This document shows positions 15,922 to 24,930 of a DNA stretch of 64,000 nucleotides, one piece after another. The notes beneath the pieces were generated by a model. It did not search any database and was not told the DNA's origin. It saw only the letters and a program-made list of their open reading frames with translations. The position numbers and the translations under genes were made by a program. The stretch lies in the NCBI GenBank assembly GCA_017512425.1, contig JAFWGI010000012.1:310001-374000 (forward strand), written 5' to 3'. This DNA is from Hyphomicrobium sp. Lineage in GTDB: Bacteria > Pseudomonadota > Alphaproteobacteria > Rhizobiales > Hyphomicrobiaceae. The first letter of the stretch is position 1, and every line of letters starts with the position of its first letter.

Positions 15922-16413
15922 ATGACTGCAGAGCGCGCGCCTTTCGATGCAACGATCGGGCTTGGCTCGAACATCGGCGATAAAGCCGCGAATATCGATA
16001 CGGCGATTGCGATGCTAACGCGCGACAGCGACGTTCGCATTGTAGCGCAATCACGCAAGTATCGCTCGGCGCCGTGGGGCGTGCTGAACCAGGACTGGTT
16101 CGTCAATGCCGCGATCTCAGTCGCGACGACGCTTTCTCCACACGCGCTGCTGCATAGATGTCAGCAGGTCGAAAACGAGATGGGCCGCCTGCGCAATCAG
16201 CGCTGGGGGCCACGGCTGATCGATGTCGACGTGCTGACGTATCGCGATAAGATCATCGACACGGCCGAATTGAAAGTGCCGCATCCTTTGATTACAGAGC
16301 GGAGCTTCGTGCTGTTGCCGCTGCGCGACGTAGCGCCGGATGTGCGGATCAGCGGCGCGACACTGGATCAATTGATTGCGGCGCTCGGCGTTGACGATAC
16401 GATTCCGCTCTAG
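15922..16413 (+). CDS. folK: 2-amino-4-hydroxy-6-hydroxymethyldihydropteridine diphosphokinase
   Basis: A 163-residue HPPK that pyrophosphorylates 6-hydroxymethyl-dihydropterin for folate synthesis. Signature segments are IGLGSNIGD, RKYRSAPWGV, and RWGPRLIDVDVL, the metal and ATP-binding motif, then HPLITERSFVLLPL. Normal length. It shares its substrate with the H4MPT branch, which makes its position beside mptG informative. folP is not present. Confidence 0.93.
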   Translation: MTAERAPFDATIGLGSNIGDKAANIDTAIAMLTRDSDVRIVAQSRKYRSAPWGVLNQDWFVNAAISVATTLSPHALLHRCQQVENEMGRLRNQRWGPRLIDVDVLTYRDKIIDTAELKVPHPLITERSFVLLPLRDVAPDVRISGATLDQLIAALGVDDTIPL

Positions 16414-16433
16414 GCATCTAAGCAAAAAGAAAA

Positions 16434-16457
16434 CGCCGCGGACCTTGATCCGCGGCG
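16434..16457. terminator. bidirectional terminator between folK and the cytochrome gene
   Basis: A 9-bp stem CGCCGCGGA / TCCGCGGCG with loop CCTTGA. On the minus strand it is followed by TTTTCTTTTT and so ends the cytochrome c transcript; on the plus strand CTTCTATTT follows, a weaker tail for folK. Confidence 0.85.
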
Positions 16458-16498
16458 CTTCTATTTAAATCTGAAAACGTACCGCCAAGTGAAACGGC

Positions 16499-16867
16499 TT
16501 ACTTGCCGCCCGTCTTCAAGAAGGCAATCAGATTGTCGATGTCGGCGTCATCCTTGAGGCCCATGAACACCATCTTGTTGCCTGGAACTTTTTTCTTCGG
16601 ATCTTTCAGCCACTCGTGAAGGTTGGCTTCGTCCCACGTGATGCCCGAGTTCTTCAGCGCGTCAGAGTATTTGAAATCTGCCAACGCACCGGCCTTGCGT
16701 CCAAATACGTCATCAAGGTGTGGGCCGACAGCGTTCTTCGCGCCTGGACCCGTCTGGTGGCATGCTTTGCACTTACCGAATACGGCCTTGCCTGCTTCTG
16801 CGTCTGCAGCTTGAGCTGCGACAGGCATTGCAGCGAGCAGAGCTGCTGCGAGTACGAACTTGCGCAT
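16499..16867 (-). CDS. class I c-type cytochrome (c2/c550 type)
   Basis: A 122-residue secreted cytochrome c. A signal peptide (1-21, ending VAAQAA) precedes the heme site CKACH (Cys33, Cys36, His37); the GNKMVFMGL segment holds the axial Met. Size and motifs match soluble cytochrome c2 of alphaproteobacteria, which carries electrons in the periplasm to cytochrome oxidase. Beside the pqq operon it could accept electrons in the methanol oxidation chain, but it is not the dedicated MxaG-type cytochrome by sequence. A CGGCGT/ACGCCG dyad (16899-16917) lies in its upstream region. Confidence 0.92.
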   Translation of the reverse strand: MRKFVLAAALLAAMPVAAQAADAEAGKAVFGKCKACHQTGPGAKNAVGPHLDDVFGRKAGALADFKYSDALKNSGITWDEANLHEWLKDPKKKVPGNKMVFMGLKDDADIDNLIAFLKTGGK

Positions 16868-17052
16868 CTTTTGTGTTTCCTTCCCGTTTCCGCCAACCCG
16901 GCGTAGTTATAACGCCGAACTCCATAGACTAGACGTGGGAAAATGACATTTATTTTCTGAACTCGCTCTGAACGAAATGCCGCATTGCGTTCAACGCGTT
17001 ACATCGCCGGCAGAATTGCTGCGGCGCAACTAAACAACCGTACAATTTCGGT

Positions 17053-18213
17053 CTATTCGGCGGGAGCGTCAGCCTTGGCACCACCCATACGCCGATAAAC
17101 AAAGGCCGGCGGGTTCGGACTGGCGCTTTCCTGCTCGGCAGCGGCGACGAACGCGGCATGGTGCGGCGAGAATTTGCAGGCCGGATCGGTATTGGTCGCA
17201 TCGCCCGTGAATGCCATCGCTTGGCAACGGCATCCGCCGTAGTCGAACTCGGCTTTCGGACAGCTGCGGCAGGGTTCTTTCATCCAGCTCGTGCCGCGAT
17301 ACTTGTTGAACGCTTGGCCGTTCAGCCAAATATCGGCAAGGCGCCGCGTCTTGACGTTGTCGAATTCGAGACCCGGAATTTGTTCGGACGCATGGCACGG
17401 CAGAACGCGGCCTTGCGGCGTGATGTTGATGATGCCTTTGCCCCACCCGCCCATGCACGGCTTTGGTGTTTTTGCGTAGTAATCCGGCACGACGAAGTCG
17501 AAGACGAGAATGCCTTTGAGGCGCTCTTTAGCTTCTTCGACGATCTCCGCGCTCTTCAAGACTTGCGCGCGCGTCGGCATCAAGCTGGCGCGGTTCTTCA
17601 GCGCCCAGGCGTAGTATTGAATGTTCGCAACTTCGATACGCCCCGCGCCCATCTCGACGGCGAAGTCGATGATGTTCGGCAGGTTCTCGATATTCAGACG
17701 ATGAATCGGCGCGTTGATCGTCAACGGCATATCGAATTCGCGCACCCACTTTCCGAGTTCGCGCTTTTTATCGAGGCCGTTTTTGTAGGCTGAAATTTTT
17801 TCAGCGTTCGTGGGGTCAACATCCTGGATCGACAGCTGAACGTGATCGAGGCCAAGCTCTTTGAGCTTCTTCAGGCGGTCGCGCGTCAGCGTTACGCCAG
17901 CGGTGATGAGGTTTGTGTACAGCCCAGCCTTCGCGGCCACTTCGACGATGTCTTCAAGGTCGCGGCGCAGCGTTGGTTCGCCGCCCGAAAGATGGATCTG
18001 CAGAATGCCGAGATCGGCGGCCTGCCGCATGACGTCTTGCCATTCAGCGGTCGTGAGTTCCTGGTTGACGCGATCGAGTTCGAGCGGGTTCGAACAGTAT
18101 GGACACTGGAGCGGACAGCGATGCGTCAGCTCGGCCAAGAGCCCGATCGGCGCGCGCGCGCACGATGCGCCGGCGGCATCTCCAAACTGCTCAAGCGGTG
18201 CGATCTCGTTCAT
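17053..18213 (-). CDS. pqqE: PQQ biosynthesis radical SAM peptide cyclase PqqE
   Basis: A 386-residue radical SAM enzyme that forms the C-C bond between Glu and Tyr of PqqA. The radical SAM cluster is CPLQCPYC (Cys33, Cys37, Cys40); the C-terminal SPASM region supplies auxiliary-cluster cysteines in [20 protein letters not shown] and GGCRCQ. The gene ends the pqqABCDE operon and follows pqqD by 33 bp. No clear terminator was seen in the 185 bp before the cytochrome gene. Confidence 0.97.
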   Translation of the reverse strand: MNEIAPLEQFGDAAGASCARAPIGLLAELTHRCPLQCPYCSNPLELDRVNQELTTAEWQDVMRQAADLGILQIHLSGGEPTLRRDLEDIVEVAAKAGLYTNLITAGVTLTRDRLKKLKELGLDHVQLSIQDVDPTNAEKISAYKNGLDKKRELGKWVREFDMPLTINAPIHRLNIENLPNIIDFAVEMGAGRIEVANIQYYAWALKNRASLMPTRAQVLKSAEIVEEAKERLKGILVFDFVVPDYYAKTPKPCMGGWGKGIINITPQGRVLPCHASEQIPGLEFDNVKTRRLADIWLNGQAFNKYRGTSWMKEPCRSCPKAEFDYGGCRCQAMAFTGDATNTDPACKFSPHHAAFVAAAEQESASPNPPAFVYRRMGGAKADAPAE

Positions 18214-18246
18214 AAGCGTTCCTAACTGCGATCATCAGTAAGAATT

Positions 18247-18543
18247 TCAAGCTTTGACGACGCCTTTGTCGGCCAGTTCCTGAAGCATTGATATGGTGTC
18301 GGCGAGGATGTCTGCTAAGGGCGCGTTGTACTCTTTTGCCAGCATTTCCGCGATAGATTCGACACTTGTCGCGCCATCACAACGCTTCAAGATTTCGACA
18401 GCGATCTCGTCGGGTTCAAACACGCGTTCGGGAGCGAGCACATGCCAGCGGCCGCGGCCCGGATCGTGACGCAACTTGATGTGCGCGGGCAGGCCCGGCT
18501 TCGATGCTGCGTCGATGATTGTGCGCGTGCGCTGCAGTGACAT
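18247..18543 (-). CDS. pqqD: PQQ biosynthesis chaperone PqqD
   Basis: A 98-residue PqqD, the RiPP recognition protein that binds PqqA and presents it to PqqE. The HIKLRHDPGRGRWHVLAPERVF segment followed by helices with GATSVESIAEML matches the family. In Methylorubrum extorquens pqqC and pqqD are fused; here they are separate genes 18 bp apart. Confidence 0.95.
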   Translation of the reverse strand: MSLQRTRTIIDAASKPGLPAHIKLRHDPGRGRWHVLAPERVFEPDEIAVEILKRCDGATSVESIAEMLAKEYNAPLADILADTISMLQELADKGVVKA

Positions 18544-18561
18544 GTCTTCCAGTCTCCGGCT

Positions 18562-19338
18562 TCAAGTCTCTGGTCGGAATGCGCCAGGCGGAATGTTGCC
18601 GGCGACATAAGCATTGTAGAGTGCATCGAGCTGGACCCAAAGCACATTGCATTTGAAGCGCACGGCCTCGATAGAGGCTTCCTGCTCATCGCGCGTCTTG
18701 GCGTTCTTCAAGACGTACTGAAGCGCGAAATCGCTGTCTCGCGGGGCTTGCGTCAGGCGGCGTTTGAAGTAGGCGAGCACTTTGTCGTCGATGAAGTCGT
18801 AGCCCTCCAGCATGCCGGAGATACGCTCCTTGTGGATCTTCGGCGCGAAGAGCTCGGTCAGGGACGATGCGCAGGCCACGACGAGGGGCTGTTCGCGGAC
18901 GTACGTGACGTAGGATTCAACGGCGAACACAGTTGCAGCAAGCGCGCCGCGACGCGAGATGACGTAGTCGCGGTCAAGCCCGAGACCGTCCGTCAGTATC
19001 AGCCAGCGTTCGATGCCGCCGACTTCTTCCGGCGGGTTGCCGTCATGGTCGAGCACGCGATGCAGCCATTCGCGGCGCAGTTCGCGATCGTGAATGCGGC
19101 TGATGAAAGCGGCGTCCTTGCGCGGTACGGCTGCCTGATAGCAGTAGCGGTTCAGCGCCCAGGCCTGCACCTGACCCTTATTCAGCTTGCCGCCGTGGAG
19201 CATGTGATGAAACGGATGTAAGTCGTGATAGCGCTCAGGCCCGATAGCGCGGATCGCGGCTTCGAAATCAGCGACGCTCATCGGCGGTTCGCCGTCGCGG
19301 CGCTCGGAAGATTTCTTTTCGAGACTGACTGCTGTCAT
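18562..19338 (-). CDS. pqqC: pyrroloquinoline-quinone synthase PqqC
   Basis: A 258-residue all-helical oxidase of the TENA/PqqC fold, which closes the ring and carries out the last eight-electron oxidation without cofactor. Recognisable parts are YHDLHPFHHMLHGGKL, WALNRYCYQAAVPRKDAAF and the REWLHRVLDHDG segment. Full length. The start ATG overlaps the pqqB stop (ATGA). Confidence 0.97.
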   Translation of the reverse strand: MTAVSLEKKSSERRDGEPPMSVADFEAAIRAIGPERYHDLHPFHHMLHGGKLNKGQVQAWALNRYCYQAAVPRKDAAFISRIHDRELRREWLHRVLDHDGNPPEEVGGIERWLILTDGLGLDRDYVISRRGALAATVFAVESYVTYVREQPLVVACASSLTELFAPKIHKERISGMLEGYDFIDDKVLAYFKRRLTQAPRDSDFALQYVLKNAKTRDEQEASIEAVRFKCNVLWVQLDALYNAYVAGNIPPGAFRPET

Positions 19339-20267
19339 AGGCGGACCTCCATTCCGTCAAAGCCGACTTCCCAGCCGGCGTCGTCTACGAGTTTGCGGGC
19401 TTCAGAATTTTCGTCCAACACCGGATTGGAATTGTTGATGTGAACGTAAATACGCCGCGCGATGTTCAATGGTTTAACCGCAGCGATCGAGCCGTTCGGC
19501 CCCGAGATCGAGATGTGGCCCATGCGCTGGCCGGTCTTATGCGATAGGCCTTGCGCCACCATTTCGTCGTCGGTGAAGAGCGTGCCATCGAGGAACAAGA
19601 GCGCCGCGCCTTTGATGCGCTCGGCGAGCGGGGAATCAATTTCAGCGCAGCCTGGGATGTAGAAGAACGATTTGCCGGTGGCCGTCGCGGTAATCTTGAG
19701 GCCAATCGTATCGCCGTCGCGGCTGCCATAGTTTTCTTTTTCACCGCCTTTTTCGAGGAAAAGCGCGATTTTGCCCGGCACGGCGAAGGCTTCGACCGTA
19801 AGGCCGAGATCGACGCCGGCGCCCGTCAATTGCGTCGGCTGATCGAGCGCGAACGCGATGCGCGGGACTTTATCAGGCGCGCAGACATTAAAAATTGAAT
19901 TGGCATTCAGCGTCGCAAGCACACGGTCCGATCCGTAGATCGAGAACGGCTGGCCTTCACGCAGATTGATCAGACCCGTGATGTGATCGACGTCGGCGTT
20001 GGTGACGACGACGGCTTTGATCGGCGAATTGCGCAATCCGCCACCGACGGACGGATGCAGCTCGGGTGTTTCGTTGATCTGCTGGCGCAGATCGGGCGAC
20101 GCGTTGAGCAATGCCCAGTCGCGGCCGTTCGCTGAAATGGCGAGCGACGACTGCGTGCGGGCGCGATAGCCGGGTTTGCCCGCGCGCACGTTCGACGAAT
20201 GCATGCCGGTGCAGTTCCATTGCGGGAACCCGCCTCCGGCTGCGGAGCCGAGGATTTTGATGATCAT
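19335..20267 (-). CDS. pqqB: PQQ biosynthesis protein PqqB
   Basis: A 310-residue metallo-beta-lactamase-fold protein that hydroxylates the crosslinked tyrosine in PQQ synthesis. The N-terminal LGSAAGGGFPQWNC and NADVDHITGLINL are characteristic. The ATG at 20267 precedes MIIKILGSAAG; 14 further upstream in-frame residues are not part of the family. A 193-bp gap separates it from pqqA and contains a hairpin. Confidence 0.96.
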   Translation of the reverse strand: MIIKILGSAAGGGFPQWNCTGMHSSNVRAGKPGYRARTQSSLAISANGRDWALLNASPDLRQQINETPELHPSVGGGLRNSPIKAVVVTNADVDHITGLINLREGQPFSIYGSDRVLATLNANSIFNVCAPDKVPRIAFALDQPTQLTGAGVDLGLTVEAFAVPGKIALFLEKGGEKENYGSRDGDTIGLKITATATGKSFFYIPGCAEIDSPLAERIKGAALLFLDGTLFTDDEMVAQGLSHKTGQRMGHISISGPNGSIAAVKPLNIARRIYVHINNSNPVLDENSEARKLVDDAGWEVGFDGMEVRL

Positions 20268-20428
20268 CGATATCTGCTGTCTACAGCGCGCGGCACGCCG
20301 ATGGCGCACGCCAGATTATCCAGGCAACGCTGCAAAGTGCGGGATGACCCACACAGTGACATGCGTCAGTGGCCGTCTCTAGAAACAGCAACGGCGGCCG
20401 ATGAGTTCATCGACCGCCGCGCCGGTGT

Positions 20429-20445
20429 CTCACGGTATCCGTGAG
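20429..20445 (-). other. hairpin after pqqA
   Basis: CTCACGG TAT CCGTGAG, a perfect 7-bp stem 16 bp beyond the pqqA stop, without a U-tract. A hairpin at this site would fit the known excess of pqqA message over the downstream genes (partial stop or mRNA end protection); this role is inferred. Confidence 0.5.
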
Positions 20446-20460
20446 GCCGATGACGTCAAT

Positions 20461-20550
20461 TTAGATGACGTCGATTTCGGCCGGCAGGTAGCTCGTAACT
20501 TCGAGACCAACTTCCTGCTCGCGGACGGCCGGCTTGGACCAGATCTTCAT
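20461..20550 (-). CDS. pqqA: PQQ precursor peptide PqqA
   Basis: A 29-residue peptide read from ATG at 20550 to TAA at 20461. It contains the conserved EVTSY core, whose Glu17 and Tyr21 become PQQ, and starts MKIWSKPAVRE. GAGGAAACTATC before the ATG is the ribosome site. First gene of the minus-strand pqqABCDE operon; it is easily missed because of its size. Confidence 0.97.
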   Translation of the reverse strand: MKIWSKPAVREQEVGLEVTSYLPAEIDVI

Positions 20551-21201
20551 GATAGTTTCCTCCATAGGGATAAGCTGCGTTTCCAACTTCGCAGACCCCG
20601 CCGAGGGCCCACCCACTGGTGCAGACACTTTTTTTGTGCGGCACCAATCTGCGGATCAAGCAATCAAAGTCAAGTGCAAGCCGCTTCGAATTTGAGAAAA
20701 CAACGGAATGGCCATGGGAGCAAATCAACAGCTTTCACGACCGCGTGTTAAGTCCGCGAAATCAAAGACATAAGTGTAATGATGTATCATTTCATAAATG
20801 GCGATCTGCGCGCTTAGTGACGCCGAGGAGAAGTGCTCCGCGGTCGGCCTCGGTGATCGCTATGGAAGGCCATTCCACCGTTCCGAACCCGCACTTGCGG
20901 CAGCGCAGCGTCCGGAACGCCGATTGGCAAGCGCTGGCTACTATAGCGGCAATAGTGAGAATATATTTGCTCTTTGCGTCTCGTGATCAAAGTATAATGG
21001 AAAATCATTCTTCCATCTGGTAGTTTACCGACGCGTACCGCTGCCGGGCCGCGCCAAGGCCGGTTTCGCCGTACTCTGTAGACCTCAAACAGATTGCAGC
21101 ACGCCAAAATGCGGGCTTTCGCTAGCAGCGTCCGCGAGCTACGGACAGGCATCAGAATACGCGCCGCCATCGACGGCGGGCCGCGCCTATGGAGACGATA
21201 C
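20551..21201. other. intergenic region between pqqA and cysJ
   Basis: About 650 bp holding the pqq leader on one side and the cysJ leader on the other. Beyond the possible cysJ promoter at 20964-21016 I see no gene; open frames here lack starts, ribosome sites and family resemblance. Confidence 0.6.
20964..21016 (+). promoter_or_regulatory. possible cysJ promoter with overlapping inverted repeat
   Basis: TATAAT at 20993-20998 is a perfect -10 match in a GC-rich genome and overlaps an inverted repeat ATGGAA-N8-TTCCAT (20997-21016). Upstream, TATTTGCT at 20964-20971 is also found ahead of cysH. No convincing -35 at ideal spacing. About 190 bp of leader precede the cysJ start. Confidence 0.4.
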
Positions 21202-22977
21202 GTGACAGTTACCCCGCTGCTGCCGAAGAACGCGCCTTTCTCGGCGGACGACATCGAAGCGTTGAACAAGGTCGTCGCGCGATCGACGCCGCAACAGCGC
21301 TCGTGGCTTGCTGGATTTTTTGCCGGCTTCGAAGCCGCGCAAGGCGGTGGCGCTGCACCGGCAGCAGCTGCGAAACCGCGCGCGCCTTTAACCATTCTCT
21401 ACGCCAGCGAAAGCGGCAACTGCGAAAGCTTGGCGCTCAAAGCCAAGAAGATCGCGCAGAAGCACGGCCTCGATGCCAAGGTGTTTGATATGGCCGACGC
21501 CGATATGGCGTTGCTCGCGAAGTCGAAAAACGTTCTCGTGTTTGCTGCAACGTGGGGCGAGGGCGATCCGCCCGCGCGCGCCGTTGATTTTTACGCCGCG
21601 CTAATGAGCGATGCCGCGCCGCGTCTCGATGATACGCGCTTTGCCGTTTGCGCGCTGGGCGATACGGCCTACGCACAGTTCTGCGCGGTCGGCAAAGCCA
21701 TTGATGCGCGGCTTGAAGCGCTGGGTGGCAAGCGCGTTGCGAACCGCGTCGATCTTGATCTCGATTTTGCGAAGCAGGCTGTTGCCTGGAGCGATGATGC
21801 ATTGGCGAAGCTCGCGCCTGCAGACACGGCCGCATCCGGCACGGTTGTGCACGTCGACTTCACCGGCGGCGCGCACGCGGACGACGACGCCGAGCCTGCA
21901 TTCACGGCCGAGACGCCGCTGGAAGCGGAAATTTCGGCACTGGTCAATTTGAATGGCAGCGGCTCATCGCGCGAAACCTGGCACGTTGAATTCGCATTCG
22001 ACGATGCCCGCTTCCAGTATCAGCCGGGCGACGCAATCGGTGTGATGCCCGAGAACGATCCCGAACTGGTCGATCAACTATTGCAAGCGACGGGGCTCGC
22101 ATCGGACGCGTCGCTGCTTCTCAAAATTCAGAAGGGCTACGACGTCACGACATTGTCGCGCGCCGCTGTCGACAACTACGCGAAGCTCACCGGCCGCAGC
22201 GACGTCCAGGCGCTGCTCGATGGCGATGCGTTCGCGAAGTTCTCAAGTGATCGCCAGCTCGTCGATCTGTTCGAGACCTATTCGGAGAAGCTGACGCCGG
22301 AGCAATTGCTCGGGCTTCTGCGGCCATTACCGGGACGTTTGTATTCGGTGGCGTCCAGCCTCAAAGCCCATCCGGGTGAAGCGCATCTGCTCGTCGGCGC
22401 GGTGCGCTGGAATTCGCATGGCAAGAAGCGCAAAGGTGTCGCCTCAACGTTTCTCGCGGATCGCCGCAAGGCCGGATCGACGGCGCGAATCTACGTCAAG
22501 CCGAACCGGCACTATCGCCTTCCGGCCGATGGCAACACGCCGATCATCATGATCGGTGCCGGCACTGGCGTCGCGCCGTATCGGGGCTTCATCGAAGAGC
22601 GCAGCGAGCAGGGTGCCACCGGCAAGAGCTGGCTGTTCTTTGGCGAGCGTAACTTCACCAACGACTTCCTGTATCAGCTCGAATGGCAGGATTACAAAGC
22701 GTCCGGCGCGCTGACGAATATCGACGTCGCGTTCTCGCGCGATCAGCCAGAAAAGATCTACGTCCAGCATCGCCTTTGGGAGCGCCGCGACGCGCTGCTG
22801 TCATGGATTGCCGATGGCGCACGCATCTACGTCTGCGGTGACGAGAAGGGGATGGCGAAGGATGTCGATGCGACGCTTGTCAAAATCCTCGGCGGTCCGA
22901 AGGGCGACGAAGACGCCGGCCGCGCCAAGCTCAAAGAGCTAACCAAAGCCAACCGCTATCAGCGCGACGTATATTAA
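21202..22977 (+). CDS. cysJ: assimilatory sulfite reductase (NADPH) flavoprotein subunit
   Basis: A 591-residue flavoprotein that passes electrons from NADPH through FAD and FMN to CysI. An N-terminal leader is followed by a flavodoxin domain (LYASESGNCESLA at residues ~65-78), the FAD-binding part with GRLYSVASS, and the NADPH domain with MIGAGTGVAPYRGF and YVCGDEKGMAKDV. The end RYQRDVY is the usual CysJ C-terminus. GTG 21202 with GGAGA upstream is taken; an earlier in-frame ATG at 21094 adds unconserved residues. Confidence 0.93.
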   Translation: MTVTPLLPKNAPFSADDIEALNKVVARSTPQQRSWLAGFFAGFEAAQGGGAAPAAAAKPRAPLTILYASESGNCESLALKAKKIAQKHGLDAKVFDMADADMALLAKSKNVLVFAATWGEGDPPARAVDFYAALMSDAAPRLDDTRFAVCALGDTAYAQFCAVGKAIDARLEALGGKRVANRVDLDLDFAKQAVAWSDDALAKLAPADTAASGTVVHVDFTGGAHADDDAEPAFTAETPLEAEISALVNLNGSGSSRETWHVEFAFDDARFQYQPGDAIGVMPENDPELVDQLLQATGLASDASLLLKIQKGYDVTTLSRAAVDNYAKLTGRSDVQALLDGDAFAKFSSDRQLVDLFETYSEKLTPEQLLGLLRPLPGRLYSVASSLKAHPGEAHLLVGAVRWNSHGKKRKGVASTFLADRRKAGSTARIYVKPNRHYRLPADGNTPIIMIGAGTGVAPYRGFIEERSEQGATGKSWLFFGERNFTNDFLYQLEWQDYKASGALTNIDVAFSRDQPEKIYVQHRLWERRDALLSWIADGARIYVCGDEKGMAKDVDATLVKILGGPKGDEDAGRAKLKELTKANRYQRDVY

Positions 22978-22985
22978 CAAGAAGG

Positions 22986-23107
22986 CTCCCTCTCCCCGTC
23001 ACTGCACTTCGACGGGGAGAGGGCGGGGGTGAGGGGCGGAAAAACCTGCTGAACAAGCGGCTGCCCCTCACCCCAACCCTCTCCCCGTAAGAATAGGGAG
23101 AGGGAGA
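22986..23107. repeat. two-part G-rich inverted repeat element, copy 3
   Basis: Occupies most of the cysJ-cysI gap. Arm one has CTCTCCCCGTC / GACGGGGAGAG then GGGGGTGAGGGG; arm two has CCCCTCACCCC then CCCTCTCCCC / GGGAGAGGG. Same architecture as the copies at 11112 and 13351. Confidence 0.85.
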
Positions 23108-23126
23108 TCAACCACAGGGCCACGAC

Positions 23127-24857
23127 ATGACCGACAAGCGCGCCAGAAACGAAATCATCAAAGAGAACAGCCATCAATTGCGCGGCACGCTGGCTGAAGG
23201 GCTGCAGGACGTCGTCACCGGCAACATTGCCGAGGACGACCACCAGCTCATCAAGTTCCACGGCTCCTATATTCAGGACGACCGCGACGTCCGGGGCGAG
23301 CGCGCTAAGAAGAAGCTCGAAAAAGCCTATTCATTCATGCTGCGGCTGCGCATTCCGGGTGGCCTCACGACGCCGAAGCAGTGGCTGGCGCTCGATCGCA
23401 TTGCTTCGGAGTATGCGAATGGCACGTTGCGTCTGACGACGCGCGAGACGTTTCAATATCACGGCGTCATCAAGTCAAACCTGAAGCGCACGATGCAGGC
23501 GATTAACGGCGCTGCGCTTGACACGATTGCTGCGTGCGGCGACGTCAACCGCAACGTCATGACGGCCGCGAACCCGTATCTCTCGAAGGCGCACAAGCAG
23601 GCCTACGATCTCGGCAAGGCGATCAGCGAGCACTTGTTGCCGAAGACCGGCGCCTATCACGAAATCTGGCTTGATGGCGAGAAGGTCGAAGAGAAAGTCC
23701 GCAAAGCCGGAAAAAGCGAAGAGCCGCTATATGGCACGCATTATCTGCCGCGCAAGTTCAAGACCGTCATCGCCGTGCCGCCCGACAACGACGTCGATAT
23801 TTTCGCGCACTGCCTCGGCTTCATCGCGGTTCTCGAGAAGGGCGAGGTTGTCGGCTGGAACGTCACAGTCGGCGGCGGCATGGGTATGACCCACGGCGAC
23901 ACCAACACGTTCCCGCGCACCGCGGAGTTCCTGGGCTTCTGCAAACCGGAGCAGGCCATCGATGTTGCCGAGAAAGTGCTGCTCGTGCAGCGCGACTGGG
24001 GCAATCGCGAAAACCGGGCGCGTGCGCGCTTCAAATATACGGTTGAAGATCGCGGCATCGACAACATCCGCGCCGAAGTCGAGAAGCGTCTCGGCTACAA
24101 GCTCGGCAAGCCAAAGCCATTTAAGTTTGAGGGCACCGGCGACCCGCTCGGCTGGCGGCAAACGCTCGATGCGAAGAAGGACGAAGATAAGAAATGGCAC
24201 CTGACGCTGTTCGTCGAGAACGGCCGCATCAAGGATGTGCCGGGCCGGACGATGCGCTCCGCGCTGCGTGAAATCGCGGAAGCCGGGTATTGCGATTTCG
24301 TCTGCACGTCGAACCAGAATGTGATCCTGGCCAACGTGGCGTCGAAGTTCACCTCAAAGATCGAGGCAATCCTGAAAGCGCATGGCGTCTCGACGGAAGT
24401 TTCGTCCGGGTTGCGCGCCAATTCGATGGCCTGTGTTTCGCTCCCGACGTGTGCCTTGGGGCTCGCTGAAAGCGAACGCTTCCTGCCGGAACTGCTGACA
24501 TCGCTGGAAGACAGCCTCGACAAAGCAGGGCTGCGCAGCGACGACATCGTTGTCCGCATGACAGGGTGCCCGAACGGCTGCGCGCGGCCGTACCTGGCTG
24601 AGATCGGCTTCGTCGGCCGCAATCCGGGTTTGTACAACCTCTATCTCGGCGCGGCATTTGATGGCTCACGGTTGTCGAAGCTGTACGCGCAGGATGTCGG
24701 TAAGGAGCGCATCATCGAATTGCTCGACCCGATTTTCCTGAAGTACGCCAAGGAACGCAAATCTGGCGAGCACTTCGGTGACTTCGTTATCCGCGCGGGC
24801 CTCGTCAAGGCGACGACCGCCGGCAACAACTTCCACGACAACATCAAGCTCGCCTAA
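23127..24857 (+). CDS. cysI: assimilatory sulfite reductase hemoprotein subunit
   Basis: A 576-residue siroheme/4Fe-4S enzyme that reduces sulfite to sulfide. Both nitrite/sulfite reductase repeats are present, with LRLTTRETFQYHG in the first half. The cluster ligands lie in SLPTCALGLAESE and MTGCPNGCARPY near the C-terminus. Partner of CysJ, 149 bp upstream, with the repeat between. AGGG 9 nt before the ATG is a weak ribosome site. Confidence 0.95.
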   Translation: MTDKRARNEIIKENSHQLRGTLAEGLQDVVTGNIAEDDHQLIKFHGSYIQDDRDVRGERAKKKLEKAYSFMLRLRIPGGLTTPKQWLALDRIASEYANGTLRLTTRETFQYHGVIKSNLKRTMQAINGAALDTIAACGDVNRNVMTAANPYLSKAHKQAYDLGKAISEHLLPKTGAYHEIWLDGEKVEEKVRKAGKSEEPLYGTHYLPRKFKTVIAVPPDNDVDIFAHCLGFIAVLEKGEVVGWNVTVGGGMGMTHGDTNTFPRTAEFLGFCKPEQAIDVAEKVLLVQRDWGNRENRARARFKYTVEDRGIDNIRAEVEKRLGYKLGKPKPFKFEGTGDPLGWRQTLDAKKDEDKKWHLTLFVENGRIKDVPGRTMRSALREIAEAGYCDFVCTSNQNVILANVASKFTSKIEAILKAHGVSTEVSSGLRANSMACVSLPTCALGLAESERFLPELLTSLEDSLDKAGLRSDDIVVRMTGCPNGCARPYLAEIGFVGRNPGLYNLYLGAAFDGSRLSKLYAQDVGKERIIELLDPIFLKYAKERKSGEHFGDFVIRAGLVKATTAGNNFHDNIKLA

Positions 24858-24881
24858 CGAAACGTCGATGCTTGAAGAAAA

Positions 24882-24911
24882 AACAGCCGCTCGGATCACC
24901 GGGCGGCTGTT
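24882..24911. terminator. terminator after cysI
   Basis: AACAGCCGC / GCGGCTGTT stem (24882-24890 with 24903-24911), followed by TTTC on the plus strand and by TTTTTTC on the minus strand, so it can end both cysI and the convergent permease gene. Confidence 0.85.
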
Positions 24912-24930
24912 TTCAATTGCGCTTGTGCGT

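Noticed and set aside
20814..20985. Minus-strand reading resembling a zinc ribbon (TLRCRKCGFGTVEW)
   Set aside because: No start codon in that frame after the upstream stop and no partner gene; perhaps a remnant, but not supportable as a gene.
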